Below the pieces are notes generated by a model. The model was not told the DNA's origin and did not search any database. It was given only the letters and a program-made list of their open reading frames with translations. From an uncultured Tateyamaria sp. (GTDB lineage Bacteria > Pseudomonadota > Alphaproteobacteria > Rhodobacterales > Rhodobacteraceae), in the NCBI RefSeq assembly GCF_947504105.1, contig NZ_CANNGP010000016.1, forward strand, positions 19,557 to 83,556: DNA of 64,000 bases, in the 5' to 3' direction. Below, one piece after another: positions 17,416-26,106 of this stretch. Every line of letters begins with the position of its first letter. Position 1 is the first letter of the stretch. Position numbers and translations under genes: made by a program.

Positions 17416-17518
17416 TTCGTGTGGATGAGAGTCTTTGCAAAGCAAAGGCGCGGTCCAGCACCCGGTTATATTTTGCGGTGCAAAACCAAGAACACAATCA
17501 AACGATGGGATCCAACCC

Positions 17519-18337
17519 ATGCTAAAAAACATCCCCCTCTCCGCCGCCATCGGCCTTCTGATCACCGGCACCTACTTCCTCGCAGCACTCTTCGCACCGC
17601 TCATCGCCCCCTACGGCATGGCCGAAACCGTGGGTGATGTGTGGGAGCCCTCCTCCGCCGCCCACTGGCTTGGCACCGACCAGATTGGCCGCGACCTGCT
17701 CACCCGCATGATCTTTGGCGGGCAAACGACAATCTTCATCGCCACCGCCGCCACCATCCTCAGCTTCACCACGGGCTCCGTCCTTGGCTTCCTGGCCGCC
17801 GTCTCCGGCGGCTGGGTCGATCAGGTCATGTCCCGCCTCGTCGATCTCTTCATGTCGATCCCGTCGCTCATCCTCGCGCTGGTCATCCTGTCGAGTATCG
17901 AGGCCACGGTGCTCACCCTGATCGTCATCATGGGCCTTCTGGACTCCACACGGGTCTACCGCCTCGCCCGCGCGGTGGCCGTAGACATAAGCGTCATGGA
18001 CTACGTGGAGGCCGCCCGGCTCAGGGGCGAAAAACTCGGCTGGATCATCTTCCGGGAAATCCTGCCCAACGCGCTCTCACCGCTGGTGGCCGAAATGGGC
18101 CTGCGCTTCATCTTCATGGTGCTCTTCATCTCCACCCTGTCCTTCCTGGGCATCGGCGTGCAGCCCCCGCTGGCGGACTGGGGCGGCATCGTGAAAGAGA
18201 ACAAGGAAGGGATCAATTTCGGCATCGGCGCCGCACTCTACCCGGCCGTCGCCATCGCCACGCTTGCCATCAGCGTGAACCTCATCGCCGACTGGATCCT
18301 GAACCGCACCACCTCACTCAAAGGGGGCCGCGGATGA
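17519..18337 (+). CDS. ABC transporter permease (DppC type)
   Basis: The 272-aa second permease of the family-5 importer has a DppC-like N-terminus after the first helix (APLIAPYGMAETVGDVWEPS, HWLGTDQIGRDLLTRMIFGG), five to six membrane helices and the EAA loop (YVEAARLRGEKLGWIIFREI LPN). ATG 17519 begins the family-like sequence; an in-frame upstream start at 17435 would add 28 residues translated from hairpin-rich spacer and is rejected. Confidence 0.92.
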   Translation: MLKNIPLSAAIGLLITGTYFLAALFAPLIAPYGMAETVGDVWEPSSAAHWLGTDQIGRDLLTRMIFGGQTTIFIATAATILSFTTGSVLGFLAAVSGGWVDQVMSRLVDLFMSIPSLILALVILSSIEATVLTLIVIMGLLDSTRVYRLARAVAVDISVMDYVEAARLRGEKLGWIIFREILPNALSPLVAEMGLRFIFMVLFISTLSFLGIGVQPPLADWGGIVKENKEGINFGIGAALYPAVAIATLAISVNLIADWILNRTTSLKGGRG

Positions 18338-18350
18338 CCCAAACCCGTCC

Positions 18351-18396
18351 TTTCTTCTGGCCCAAAATACCTCGGGGTCCGGGGCAGAGCCCCGGA
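18351..18396 (+). repeat. Dispersed intergenic repeat, third copy
   Basis: TTTCTTCTGGCCCAAAATAC then CTCGGGG is identical to the core at 12549 over 27 bases, followed by the palindrome TCCGGGGCAGAGCCCCGGA. It fills the short spacer between the DppC-type gene and the ATPase gene inside an operon. Confidence 0.7.
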
Positions 18397-18407
18397 GATA
18401 CGCCAAC

Positions 18408-20042
18408 ATGACAACACCACTGCTCAAAGTCCGCGGCCTCAAGATCGGCGCCACCGTCTATCCGCCCGGCGAAAAACCCCACGACATTGAAATCGTGCAC
18501 GGCGTCGACTTCGATGTCGAACCCGGCAAGGTGCTCGGCCTGATCGGTGAATCCGGCGCAGGCAAATCCACCATCGGCCTCGCCTCCATGGCCTATGGTC
18601 GCGGCGGCGTGAAACTCACCGCAGGCTCTGTCGAAGTGAACGGGCGCGACGTCCTGCAAGCACCGCTCAGGGACATTCGCAAGCTGCGCGGGGCTGAAGT
18701 GACATATGTCAGCCAATCGGCTGCCGCCTCGTTCAACCCGGCCAAGCAGATCATGGAACAGGTGATCGAGGCGGCCGTGGGTCAGGGCAAGTTCACAAAA
18801 GCCAAGGCACAGGCCCGCGCCGTCGAACTCTTCATCAAGCTGGGCCTGCCCGACCCCGACACCATCGGCAACCGCTACCCGCACCAGGTCTCTGGCGGGC
18901 AACTGCAACGCTGCATGACGGCGCTCGCACTTTGTCCGGAACCCGACCTCGTGGTGTTCGACGAACCCACCACGGCCCTCGACGTCACGACCCAGATCGA
19001 CGTGCTGAAAGCGATCAAGGACGCGATCCGCGACACCGGGGTGGCCGCCCTCTACATCACCCATGACCTCGCCGTGGTCGTACAGGTCAGCGACCACATC
19101 ATGGTGCTGCGGCATGGGCAAATGGTCGAATACGGCACGACCGACCAGATCATCAACACGCCCCAGGAAGAGTACACAAAGGCGCTCGTTTCCGTCCGCT
19201 CCATCGAACACGAGGAAAAGCAACCCACCGAACCGGTCCTGCGGGTCGAAAACATCACCGCCCGCTACAAAGGCACCAATTTCGACGTCCTGCACAATGT
19301 CAGCGTCGACATCAGCCCCGGCCAGACGCTGGCCGTTGTGGGCGAATCCGGCTCCGGCAAATCCACGCTCGCCCGGGTGATCACCGGCCTCTTGCCCCCA
19401 ACGGCAGGCAAGATCACCTTCGCAGGCCGCGCCCTCAGCCCGGATCAACCCTCCCGCAGCATCGAAGACCTGCGCGAGTTGCAGATGATCTACCAGATGG
19501 CGGATACGGCCATGAACCCACGCCAGACAGTGGGCACGATCATCGGGCGTCCGCTCGAATTCTATTTCGGCCTCAAAGGCGCAGAGAAGCAGAAACGCAT
19601 CCAGGAACTGCTGGACGAGATTGAACTGGGCAAGGGCTTCCAGGACCGCTACCCGGCAGAGCTTTCCGGCGGACAGAAACAACGGATCTGCATCGCCCGC
19701 GCCCTCGCGGCCAAGCCCAAGCTGATCATCTGTGACGAGGTGACATCGGCACTCGACCCGCTGGTGGCCGACGGCATCCTGAAACTACTGCTCGACCTGC
19801 AAAGGATCGAGGATGTCGCCTATCTCTTCATCACGCATGACCTCGCCACGGTGCGAGCTATCTCGGACAGCATCGCAGTCATGTATCAGGGCAAGGTCCA
19901 GCGCTACGGCACCAAGTCCGAAGTGCTGACACCCCCCTATGACGACTACACCGATCTGCTGCTCAGTTCCGTGCCCGAAATGAAACTCGGCTGGCTCGAA
20001 GACGTCATCGCCAACCGCAAGATGGAAAGCGCAGGCAACTGA
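18408..20042 (+). CDS. Fused dual-domain ABC ATPase (DppD-DppF type)
   Basis: This 544-aa cytoplasmic protein carries two nucleotide-binding domains in tandem and so supplies both ATPases of the importer. Domain 1 (about 1-265) has Walker A GESGAGKST, signature VSGGQLQR and Walker B LVVFDEPTTALD. Domain 2 (about 280-530) has GESGSGKST, LSGGQKQR and LIICDEVTSALD. Both end with the oligopeptide-transporter type C-terminal stretch (YTKALVSV; DDYTDLLLSSVPE). All key residues are intact in both halves. Confidence 0.93.
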   Translation: MTTPLLKVRGLKIGATVYPPGEKPHDIEIVHGVDFDVEPGKVLGLIGESGAGKSTIGLASMAYGRGGVKLTAGSVEVNGRDVLQAPLRDIRKLRGAEVTYVSQSAAASFNPAKQIMEQVIEAAVGQGKFTKAKAQARAVELFIKLGLPDPDTIGNRYPHQVSGGQLQRCMTALALCPEPDLVVFDEPTTALDVTTQIDVLKAIKDAIRDTGVAALYITHDLAVVVQVSDHIMVLRHGQMVEYGTTDQIINTPQEEYTKALVSVRSIEHEEKQPTEPVLRVENITARYKGTNFDVLHNVSVDISPGQTLAVVGESGSGKSTLARVITGLLPPTAGKITFAGRALSPDQPSRSIEDLRELQMIYQMADTAMNPRQTVGTIIGRPLEFYFGLKGAEKQKRIQELLDEIELGKGFQDRYPAELSGGQKQRICIARALAAKPKLIICDEVTSALDPLVADGILKLLLDLQRIEDVAYLFITHDLATVRAISDSIAVMYQGKVQRYGTKSEVLTPPYDDYTDLLLSSVPEMKLGWLEDVIANRKMESAGN

Positions 20043-20056
20043 AGGACAGCCCAAAA

Positions 20057-20109
20057 GGGACGGTGGGCGGGGCGTCTTTGCCATAGGCAAAGCGCGTCCG
20101 ACCCGTCCC
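20057..20109 (+). terminator. Long imperfect stem-loop after the ATPase gene
   Basis: Outer arms GGGACGG / CCGTCCC and an inner perfect CTTTGCC-ATA-GGCAAAG pair across 53 nt. There is no strong T-run. It may end or protect the importer transcript; the next gene starts 96 nt later. Confidence 0.4.
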
Positions 20110-20204
20110 AAACGCCAAATCCAAAACCAAGATTGCGAAACTGCGGCATGGTCCAAACGGCGCCGCACGCCTAAGGTTGCAGCCAGCAACTGGATACAGG
20201 GCCC

Positions 20205-21041
20205 ATGACCAAGAAACTCCTGCTCATCATCCTTGACGGCGTACCGCTGCGCAACTTCCGCCGCCTCTTCGGCAATCTCGAAGGGTGGGTGGACAGCGGC
20301 GACGCCCAGACATGGACACACCGCAGCGTCATCCCGTCAATCTCCGCCTCCTGCTATGCGTCGATCCACACCGGGGTCACGCCCGCCGAACATGGCTGCA
20401 CCGGCAACGGCAACGTGTTCCGCCTGACCCACCCGGACGTGTTCGGACAGGTCCGCAAAGCAGGCGGCACCACGGGGGCCGTCGCCCATTCCTTCTGGTC
20501 CGAGTTTTTCAACCGCGCGCCCTTCGATTTTGTCCGCGACATCGAATATGATGAACCCGACAGCACGACAATCAACCATGGCCGGTTCCACAGCATGACG
20601 GGCTACGGGGCCAACAACCAGATGACGCCATCGGACGTGGACCTCTTCGGCACACTCACCAACCTCTGCGCCCGGTTCGACCTGACCTACGGCATGCTGC
20701 ACACATGCACGCTCGACAGCATGGGGCACCGGTTCTTCCACGATTGTCAGGAAATGGATCAGGCCTGCTTCGTCATGGACGAGATGCTGGCCCCCTCCAT
20801 CCCGCGCTGGCGCGACATGGGATACGAGGTGATCGTGACCGCCGACCACGGGCAGGATGACCGCGGGCACCATGGCGGGCGCAGCCCGCTACAACAGGAA
20901 ACAGCGCTCTATTATTTCGGAGAGGCCAAGGGCCCCGACACAGGCACCGTGATCGACCAGTTGCAACTGGCCCCCACAATCCTTCATCGCCTCGGTGCCG
21001 ACATCCCCGACACGATGAGGGGCAAACCTTTCCTGAGTTGA
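20205..21041 (+). CDS. Alkaline-phosphatase-superfamily hydrolase (type I phosphodiesterase-like)
   Basis: The 278-aa protein has the metal-site signatures of the nucleotide pyrophosphatase/phosphodiesterase branch: LLLIILDGVP (first metal Asp), SISASCYASIHTGVTPAEHG (region of the nucleophile), HTCTLDSMGH and VTADHGQDDRGHHGG (DHG and following His). No signal peptide is seen, so it is probably cytoplasmic. It follows the importer operon at 162 bp on the same strand and may process the imported ligand, for example a phospho- or sulfo-ester. The substrate cannot be read from sequence. Confidence 0.8.
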   Translation: MTKKLLLIILDGVPLRNFRRLFGNLEGWVDSGDAQTWTHRSVIPSISASCYASIHTGVTPAEHGCTGNGNVFRLTHPDVFGQVRKAGGTTGAVAHSFWSEFFNRAPFDFVRDIEYDEPDSTTINHGRFHSMTGYGANNQMTPSDVDLFGTLTNLCARFDLTYGMLHTCTLDSMGHRFFHDCQEMDQACFVMDEMLAPSIPRWRDMGYEVIVTADHGQDDRGHHGGRSPLQQETALYYFGEAKGPDTGTVIDQLQLAPTILHRLGADIPDTMRGKPFLS

Positions 21042-21222
21042 ATCCAAGCCGCGCAAGTGGTGCCCGTGGGGTGCCGCTCTATCGCCCTTTCAGCGCACTT
21101 TATCGTGGTCATTTGCCTATGACAGGTCCACAGCGCGCCGACGGAAACATAGCGGCAGCCCGCCGGGACGGGCCGCCACTGGCACGGCGCCTTCGGCTTG
21201 ATTCCGTGCCCAGGTCCTCAGT

Positions 21223-21690
21223 TCAGGCCGTCGCCTTGTAATCTGCAAAGACGTCGATCAAGGCAGATGCCTGCTGCATCCCCTGCACCCGACGCTGCAG
21301 CTCCCCCTGCCCGTCAAACAGCAACAACGTCACATGCGGTGAATTGAACCGCCGGGCAAAGGCTGCGCCCTCGGGCGTCTTGATATCGGCAACCAGATAC
21401 ACCAATCCGCAATCGTCAAAATCACGCAGCGCCTTCCGGGTCTGTTTCTGCAAAGCCGTGCAAGTGGGGCATTGCGGGTCATGGACCTGCACAATCGCCA
21501 GATCGCCCTTGCCCACGCGGGTCAGATCATGCTCAGCGGCATAGGTCCGGAACGAACTCACTCCCCAAAAACCACCGCCCAGAACCACGGCCGAAGCAGC
21601 CGCACCACCTCCCATCACCGACCGGCGTGACAACCCACTTTTCTCCGGCTTCGATGGTGCCGCCTTCACACGCTTTTTCGACTTCGGCAT
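21223..21690 (-). CDS. Tat-exported thioredoxin-fold protein (CPTC)
   Basis: The 155-aa protein has a basic N-terminus and a twin-arginine signal (GLSRRSVMGGGAAASAVVLG), then a thioredoxin-like domain with LAIVQVHDPQCPTCTALQKQ (a CxxC motif, CPTC) and a second half SPHVTLLLFDGQGELQRRVQ lacking a clear cis-Pro. It is probably a periplasmic thiol-disulfide protein. ATG 21690 is preceded by GGGGACGAG; the in-frame upstream start at 21738 has no such site. It converges on the hydrolase gene. Confidence 0.78.
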   Translation of the reverse strand: MPKSKKRVKAAPSKPEKSGLSRRSVMGGGAAASAVVLGGGFWGVSSFRTYAAEHDLTRVGKGDLAIVQVHDPQCPTCTALQKQTRKALRDFDDCGLVYLVADIKTPEGAAFARRFNSPHVTLLLFDGQGELQRRVQGMQQASALIDVFADYKATA

Positions 21691-22013
21691 CTCGTCCCCT
21701 TTTTTGACATCTCTTGGCAGAACGATAGGACAGAACAAACAGGCATGCGGTCACGTCTGCGTCAGGTCTGGACCCGTTTGTGAACATAGGGTTAACGCGT
21801 GCCGCCAAAGGTTAACGACAAGGTATTTGTAAATCGCAGGTTAACAGGCCCCGACGGGCAAAATGCGCAATTTCCCGGCGAAAATGTGCGGAATGCCCCA
21901 AATGGTCGAAAATCACGGGAAATACAGGGGTCCAAATATCGCAAAAGGCGCGGCAAACTTCGCAGTTCCGCGCCTTTCACGTTGTCAAACCGCACCGCAC
22001 GGTGCGTTAGGAT
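21691..22013. other. Gene-free 323-bp spacer with three GTTAAC motifs
   Basis: GTTAAC occurs at 21791, 21811 and 21840 upstream of the minus-strand thioredoxin-fold gene. TTAAC half-sites recall CtrA boxes, but none of the three pairs has the TTAA-N7-TTAA spacing. A short dyad CGCACCG-CA-CGGTGCG near 21994-22009 lies just past the acyl-CoA synthetase stop. No gene is seen. Confidence 0.4.
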
Positions 22014-23912
22014 TTACTGGGCTGCCATCGCCTCGGACGCCATGTCCCAGGGTCGGATGAAGTCGCCCAAAACGGTCTGGATCGCCGTCTCGCCCTCGCC
22101 ATTGGCAGCAACCTGCGCGACCAAACCACGCTTCTTGTCATCCGTCACGGCCACAACCTGCGCCTTCAGTCCCGCCTCAGTCAGCGCCGCGTTGTAGACA
22201 CGCGTGATCGCCTCTTTGCGCAGGTCCGGTTTGAAGATCTTGCCAACAGCCGTCTTGGGCAACTCGTCCATGATGGTCATGTGCTTGGGCTGTGCCGCCC
22301 GCTCGTGGACATGTTCCTTGCAGAACGCCATCAGCTCATCCGGTGTCACCGTCGCACCGTCAACCAGCTCGACATAGGCGCATGGCAGCTCACCCGAATG
22401 CTGGTCAGGCTGACCAATCGCACCGGCAAAGGCGACGGCCTCATGACCCAACAGCGCTTCTTCGATCTCGGCTGGATCGATGTTGTGACCACCACGAATG
22501 ATCAGGTCCTTGGCGCGGCCCGTGATCCACAAATACCCGTCTTCGTCAAAACGGCCCAGATCGCCCGTCCGCAGGTATTTTTCGTTGTAATACAAGTCTT
22601 TGTTCTTGTCGGCCTCGGTATAGGTGTTGCCGGCCCAGACGCCCGGATTGCTCACACAAATCTCGCCAATCTCATCCACACCGGCCTCGATCGGACCATC
22701 GGGCGTGCCCTTATAGATCTTGACGTCCGTATAGGGGAACGGGATGCCAACAGAGCCAATTTTCTTCTCGCCGTCGATGGGGTTGCCCGACACAAGGCAG
22801 GTTGCCTCGGTCATGCCGTAGCCCTCAACGATCTCCACGCCTGCAGCGCTTTCATAGCGTTTGAACAGCTCTTGCGGCAGCGGGGCCGAACCCGAGAATG
22901 TCGATTTCACGGTGCCGATATCCGCATCAATCGGACGCTGCATCATGGCCGCAATGGCCGTGGGCACCGACGCGATAAAGGTGATTTTCCACCGCTCGGT
23001 CAGCTTCCAGATATTGTCGAAGACGCCCTCACCCCGGTAGCCTTGCGGCGTGGGGAAGATGCAGTGCGCACCGGACGCAACCGCGCCCAGCAGCAACACG
23101 TGTGCGGCCATGACGTGGAAAAGTGGCAATGGTGCCAGTATGTTATCCTCAGCCGACAGCAGAACGGTCGCACCGACCCATCCGTTGTAGACCATGCCGG
23201 AGTACTTATGCTGCGCGACCTTCGGCATGCCGGTTGTGCCGCCGGTGTGGAAGTAGCACGCAACGCGGTCTTCCTGCACATCCTCGAACTGCAACGTTGT
23301 CGGATGTTTGGCGCATTCTTCGTTGAAGTTCAGATAAGTGACACCCGAAGCCTTCTCGAACTTCGGACGGATCAGCGGGATGATAAAGGATTTCAGACCG
23401 GATACATGGCCCAGCAGATCGACCTCGAACACGGTCTTGACGTTGGGTGCCAGCTTCACCGCTTCGGTGGTTTTCTCCGCCACATCCGTCTTTGGAAACG
23501 CGCGCAGGGTGACCACGGCCTTGGCATCCGTCTCGCGCAGGATGGCACCGATCTGTTCGGCGTCCAGAAGCGGGTTGATCGGGTTCACGATACCGGCTGT
23601 CGCACCGCCCAAAAGCGTCACAACCGTCTCTGTTGCATTGGGGAGGACATAGGCGACCACGTCGGTCGGGCCAATTCCATGCTTGCGCAGCATGTTGGCG
23701 CATTGCGCAGTGCGGCCCTGAAGCTGTGTCCATGTCAGCGTCTCGGCTTTGGACTTGGGGTCCGAAAAGATCTGGTAGCTGATGGCATTGTGACTGGGGT
23801 ATTTTTCGGCCGTTCTGCTCAACATACCGAAAAGGGTTTTGGCGACATCACGCTCTTCCCAGGGCATCTCGTTCTGAATGGCGTCGCGGTCCGCGATCCC
23901 GGCAAATGGCAT
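22014..23912 (-). CDS. Acyl-CoA synthetase (AMP-binding, FadD-like)
   Basis: The 632-aa protein of the ANL superfamily is predicted to activate a carboxylic acid to its acyl-CoA with ATP. Motifs present: P-loop-like HTGGTTGMPKVAQHK, VEGYGMTEATC (A5), LRTGDLGRFDEDGYLWITGR (A7/A8), RGGHNIDPAEIEEAL and the C-terminal lysine in LPKTAVGKIFKPDLRKEA. The start was set at 23912 because AGGGAGG lies 6 nt upstream; the ATG at 23918 abuts that site, and the open frame back to 24008 has no ribosome site. Chain-length preference cannot be told. Confidence 0.9.
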   Translation of the reverse strand: MPFAGIADRDAIQNEMPWEERDVAKTLFGMLSRTAEKYPSHNAISYQIFSDPKSKAETLTWTQLQGRTAQCANMLRKHGIGPTDVVAYVLPNATETVVTLLGGATAGIVNPINPLLDAEQIGAILRETDAKAVVTLRAFPKTDVAEKTTEAVKLAPNVKTVFEVDLLGHVSGLKSFIIPLIRPKFEKASGVTYLNFNEECAKHPTTLQFEDVQEDRVACYFHTGGTTGMPKVAQHKYSGMVYNGWVGATVLLSAEDNILAPLPLFHVMAAHVLLLGAVASGAHCIFPTPQGYRGEGVFDNIWKLTERWKITFIASVPTAIAAMMQRPIDADIGTVKSTFSGSAPLPQELFKRYESAAGVEIVEGYGMTEATCLVSGNPIDGEKKIGSVGIPFPYTDVKIYKGTPDGPIEAGVDEIGEICVSNPGVWAGNTYTEADKNKDLYYNEKYLRTGDLGRFDEDGYLWITGRAKDLIIRGGHNIDPAEIEEALLGHEAVAFAGAIGQPDQHSGELPCAYVELVDGATVTPDELMAFCKEHVHERAAQPKHMTIMDELPKTAVGKIFKPDLRKEAITRVYNAALTEAGLKAQVVAVTDDKKRGLVAQVAANGEGETAIQTVLGDFIRPWDMASEAMAAQ

Positions 23913-24072
23913 GGTCATCCTCCCTGTAGCGCCATATCTTTTTGCTACGGCGCAATAATTCCTCCGCACCAAGATGCGGTGGATTGCCGCGATGATCAAG
24001 CATTGCAAGGGGGCCGGAACAGCTCGGACGCGGCGTCAGATGCGGTGACCTAAGGTCACGAACATGCTTGTG

Positions 24073-25884
24073 CTATTCGGCCGCAACCCCGTCGGTGAAC
24101 TGTAAACGTGCCAACCGAGCATAAAGCCCATCTTCAGCCACCAACTGATGGTGCGGCCCCTGCGCCACGATGCGGCCCTGATCCAGCACGATGATCCGGT
24201 CGGCCATTTTGACCGTTGCAAGGCGGTGCGCCACGATCAGCGTGGTTCGCCCCTGCGCCAGGGTATCCACGGCGTTCTGAACCGCGCGTTCACTTTCCGC
24301 ATCCAGTGCGCTTGTCGCTTCGTCCAGCAACAGAACAGGTGCATCGCGCAGAATGGCCCGCGCGATGGCGATGCGTTGCTTTTGACCACCGGACAGCATG
24401 ACACCGCGCTCGCCCAGGGGACTGTCATAGCCCTGCGGCAAAGCCGAAATGAAGTCATGTGCAGCCGCTGCCGTCGCTGCCGCCACAATCTCGGCCTGCG
24501 TCGCACCGGGGCGCCCGAAGGCGATGTTCTCGGCCGCCGATGCCGCAAAGATGATCGGATCCTGTGGCACGAGCGCAATGTGCTGGCGGAACGCCTCGCG
24601 TTCCATCTGTGCCACATCGGTACCATCCAGCAAAATACGTCCTTCCTGAGGATCATAGAAACGCAGGAGCATCTGGATGATAGTTGTTTTACCAGCGCCA
24701 GACGGGCCGACAAAAGCAACTGTTTCGCCCGGTTGAATGTCCAGCGAAACACCATCGAGCGCATGGATCGCCGGGCGCGCAGGATAGGAGAAGCGCACTG
24801 CATCAAAGGTGATATGGCCGGAGACGGGCGGTGACAGCTGTGCTGGTTGCTTGACATCTTGCACGGCGTCTTTTGTATGCAGCAGCTCCACCAACCGCTC
24901 CGTCGCACCCGCGGCCCGCTGCAGCTCTCCGATTATCTCGGACAAGGCAGCGACGGCACCGGCGACCATCACGGCATATATGACGAACTGGATCAGGGCG
25001 CCCATGGTCATCGCTTCTGACCGCACATCGTTTGCTCCGATCCAGAGCACGCCGACGATACCGACGAACACCAGGAAGATAACGATTGCAGTCATCAAGG
25101 CGCGGGTCGCGATCCGTCTACGCGCTGATCCAAAACTTTGTTCGGTCACATCGGAAAACATGCCTCGGCTGGCCGCTTCATGGGTGAATGCCTGTACGGT
25201 TTGTACCGCGCTCAACTGCTCGGACGCGCGACCCGAGGACGCGGCAATCCAGTCCTGGTTTTCGCGGCTCAGGACCCGCAACCGGCGCCCGAGTACGAGG
25301 ATCGGGATGATGACGGCAGGAACGATCAATAGAACAAGACCGGTTAACTTGGCCGACGTCAGAAGCATCAAAACCAGCCCGCCAATGAAAATCAGCAGGT
25401 TGCGCAGGGCAATCGATACCGACGACCCAATAACGCTGAGGATCAGGGTTGTGTCCGTTGTGATCCGGCTCAACACCTCGCCCGTCATGATATTTTCATA
25501 GAAACTGGGCGACATGCCGATCACGCGGTTGAACACCGCCTTGCGGATGTCTGCCACGACCCGCTCGCCCAGGCGGGTCACCAGCATGTAGCGTACCGCT
25601 GTTCCTACGGCCAAAAGGCCGGCGATACCAATCGCTGCAAGAAAGTAGAGATCAAGGATCTCGGATTGTTCGGTGTTGAAATTGTCCACCACGCGACGCA
25701 CCGCAAGCGGTAGTGCCAGCGACACGATTGCCGTCGACACCAGCGCGGCGATGGCGGCAAGCATCAGCTTCCAATAGGGTAGAACGAATGGCCACAAAGC
25801 ACGTAAAGCGCCAAGCTCTTTGGACTTTTCGCGTTCTGGCGTGCCTGTCTTGGGGGGCACTGGTGTGGTCGTCTGATCAGCCAT
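24073..25884 (-). CDS. MsbA-like ABC exporter (permease-ATPase fusion)
   Basis: A 603-aa half-transporter with six membrane helices (about 40-330) followed by a nucleotide-binding domain with Walker A GPSGAGKTT, Q-loop VPQDP, signature LSGGQKQR, Walker B VLLLDEATSALD and H-loop VAHR. ATG 25884 has GGAG 6 nt upstream and gives MADQTTTPVPPKTGTPER; the in-frame start ten codons earlier is less likely. The gene stands alone upstream of a tRNA. Substrate unknown; lipid or drug export is usual for this group. Confidence 0.9.
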   Translation of the reverse strand: MADQTTTPVPPKTGTPEREKSKELGALRALWPFVLPYWKLMLAAIAALVSTAIVSLALPLAVRRVVDNFNTEQSEILDLYFLAAIGIAGLLAVGTAVRYMLVTRLGERVVADIRKAVFNRVIGMSPSFYENIMTGEVLSRITTDTTLILSVIGSSVSIALRNLLIFIGGLVLMLLTSAKLTGLVLLIVPAVIIPILVLGRRLRVLSRENQDWIAASSGRASEQLSAVQTVQAFTHEAASRGMFSDVTEQSFGSARRRIATRALMTAIVIFLVFVGIVGVLWIGANDVRSEAMTMGALIQFVIYAVMVAGAVAALSEIIGELQRAAGATERLVELLHTKDAVQDVKQPAQLSPPVSGHITFDAVRFSYPARPAIHALDGVSLDIQPGETVAFVGPSGAGKTTIIQMLLRFYDPQEGRILLDGTDVAQMEREAFRQHIALVPQDPIIFAASAAENIAFGRPGATQAEIVAAATAAAAHDFISALPQGYDSPLGERGVMLSGGQKQRIAIARAILRDAPVLLLDEATSALDAESERAVQNAVDTLAQGRTTLIVAHRLATVKMADRIIVLDQGRIVAQGPHHQLVAEDGLYARLARLQFTDGVAAE

Positions 25885-25969
25885 GCGGTCTCCGGCAACA
25901 TATGCAGTGCGCACATGCCCGCACCCGAGCGGTCAGGTCAAGTGGACAGGGTAGCGCATGGGAGGGGGT

Positions 25970-26043
25970 TGGAGCGGGCGGCGGGAATCGAACCCGCGTC
26001 ATTAGCTTGGAAGGCTAAGGTCTTACCACTACACAACGCCCGC
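25970..26043 (-). tRNA. tRNA-Gly (anticodon TCC)
   Basis: On the minus strand the acceptor arms GCGGGCG/CGCCCGC pair perfectly, the anticodon arm is TTAGC-CTTCCAA-GCTAA with anticodon TCC, and the T arm is GCGGG-TTCGATT-CCCGC. The discriminator is T and the 3' CCA is encoded. No integrase or duplicated 3' end is seen beside it, so it does not mark an island here. Confidence 0.96.
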
Positions 26044-26106
26044 AGCTCCGGGTGTTGAGATATGCCAAGGGCCGGGGCGGGTCAAGCCGCCCCTGTACCC
26101 GTTTTG

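Noticed and set aside
18318..19682. A 454-aa minus-strand open frame
   Set aside because: It overlaps the dual ATPase gene, which has two complete sets of ATPase motifs.
21791..21845. Three GTTAAC motifs as CtrA boxes
   Set aside because: None has the TTAA-N7-TTAA arrangement; kept only as a note.
22281..24053. A 590-aa plus-strand open frame
   Set aside because: It lies over the acyl-CoA synthetase gene, whose motifs are all on the minus strand; it has no recognisable domain.
25970..26043. tRNA-Gly as an integration site for an island
   Set aside because: No integrase, no repeated 3' end and no foreign gene content on either side.
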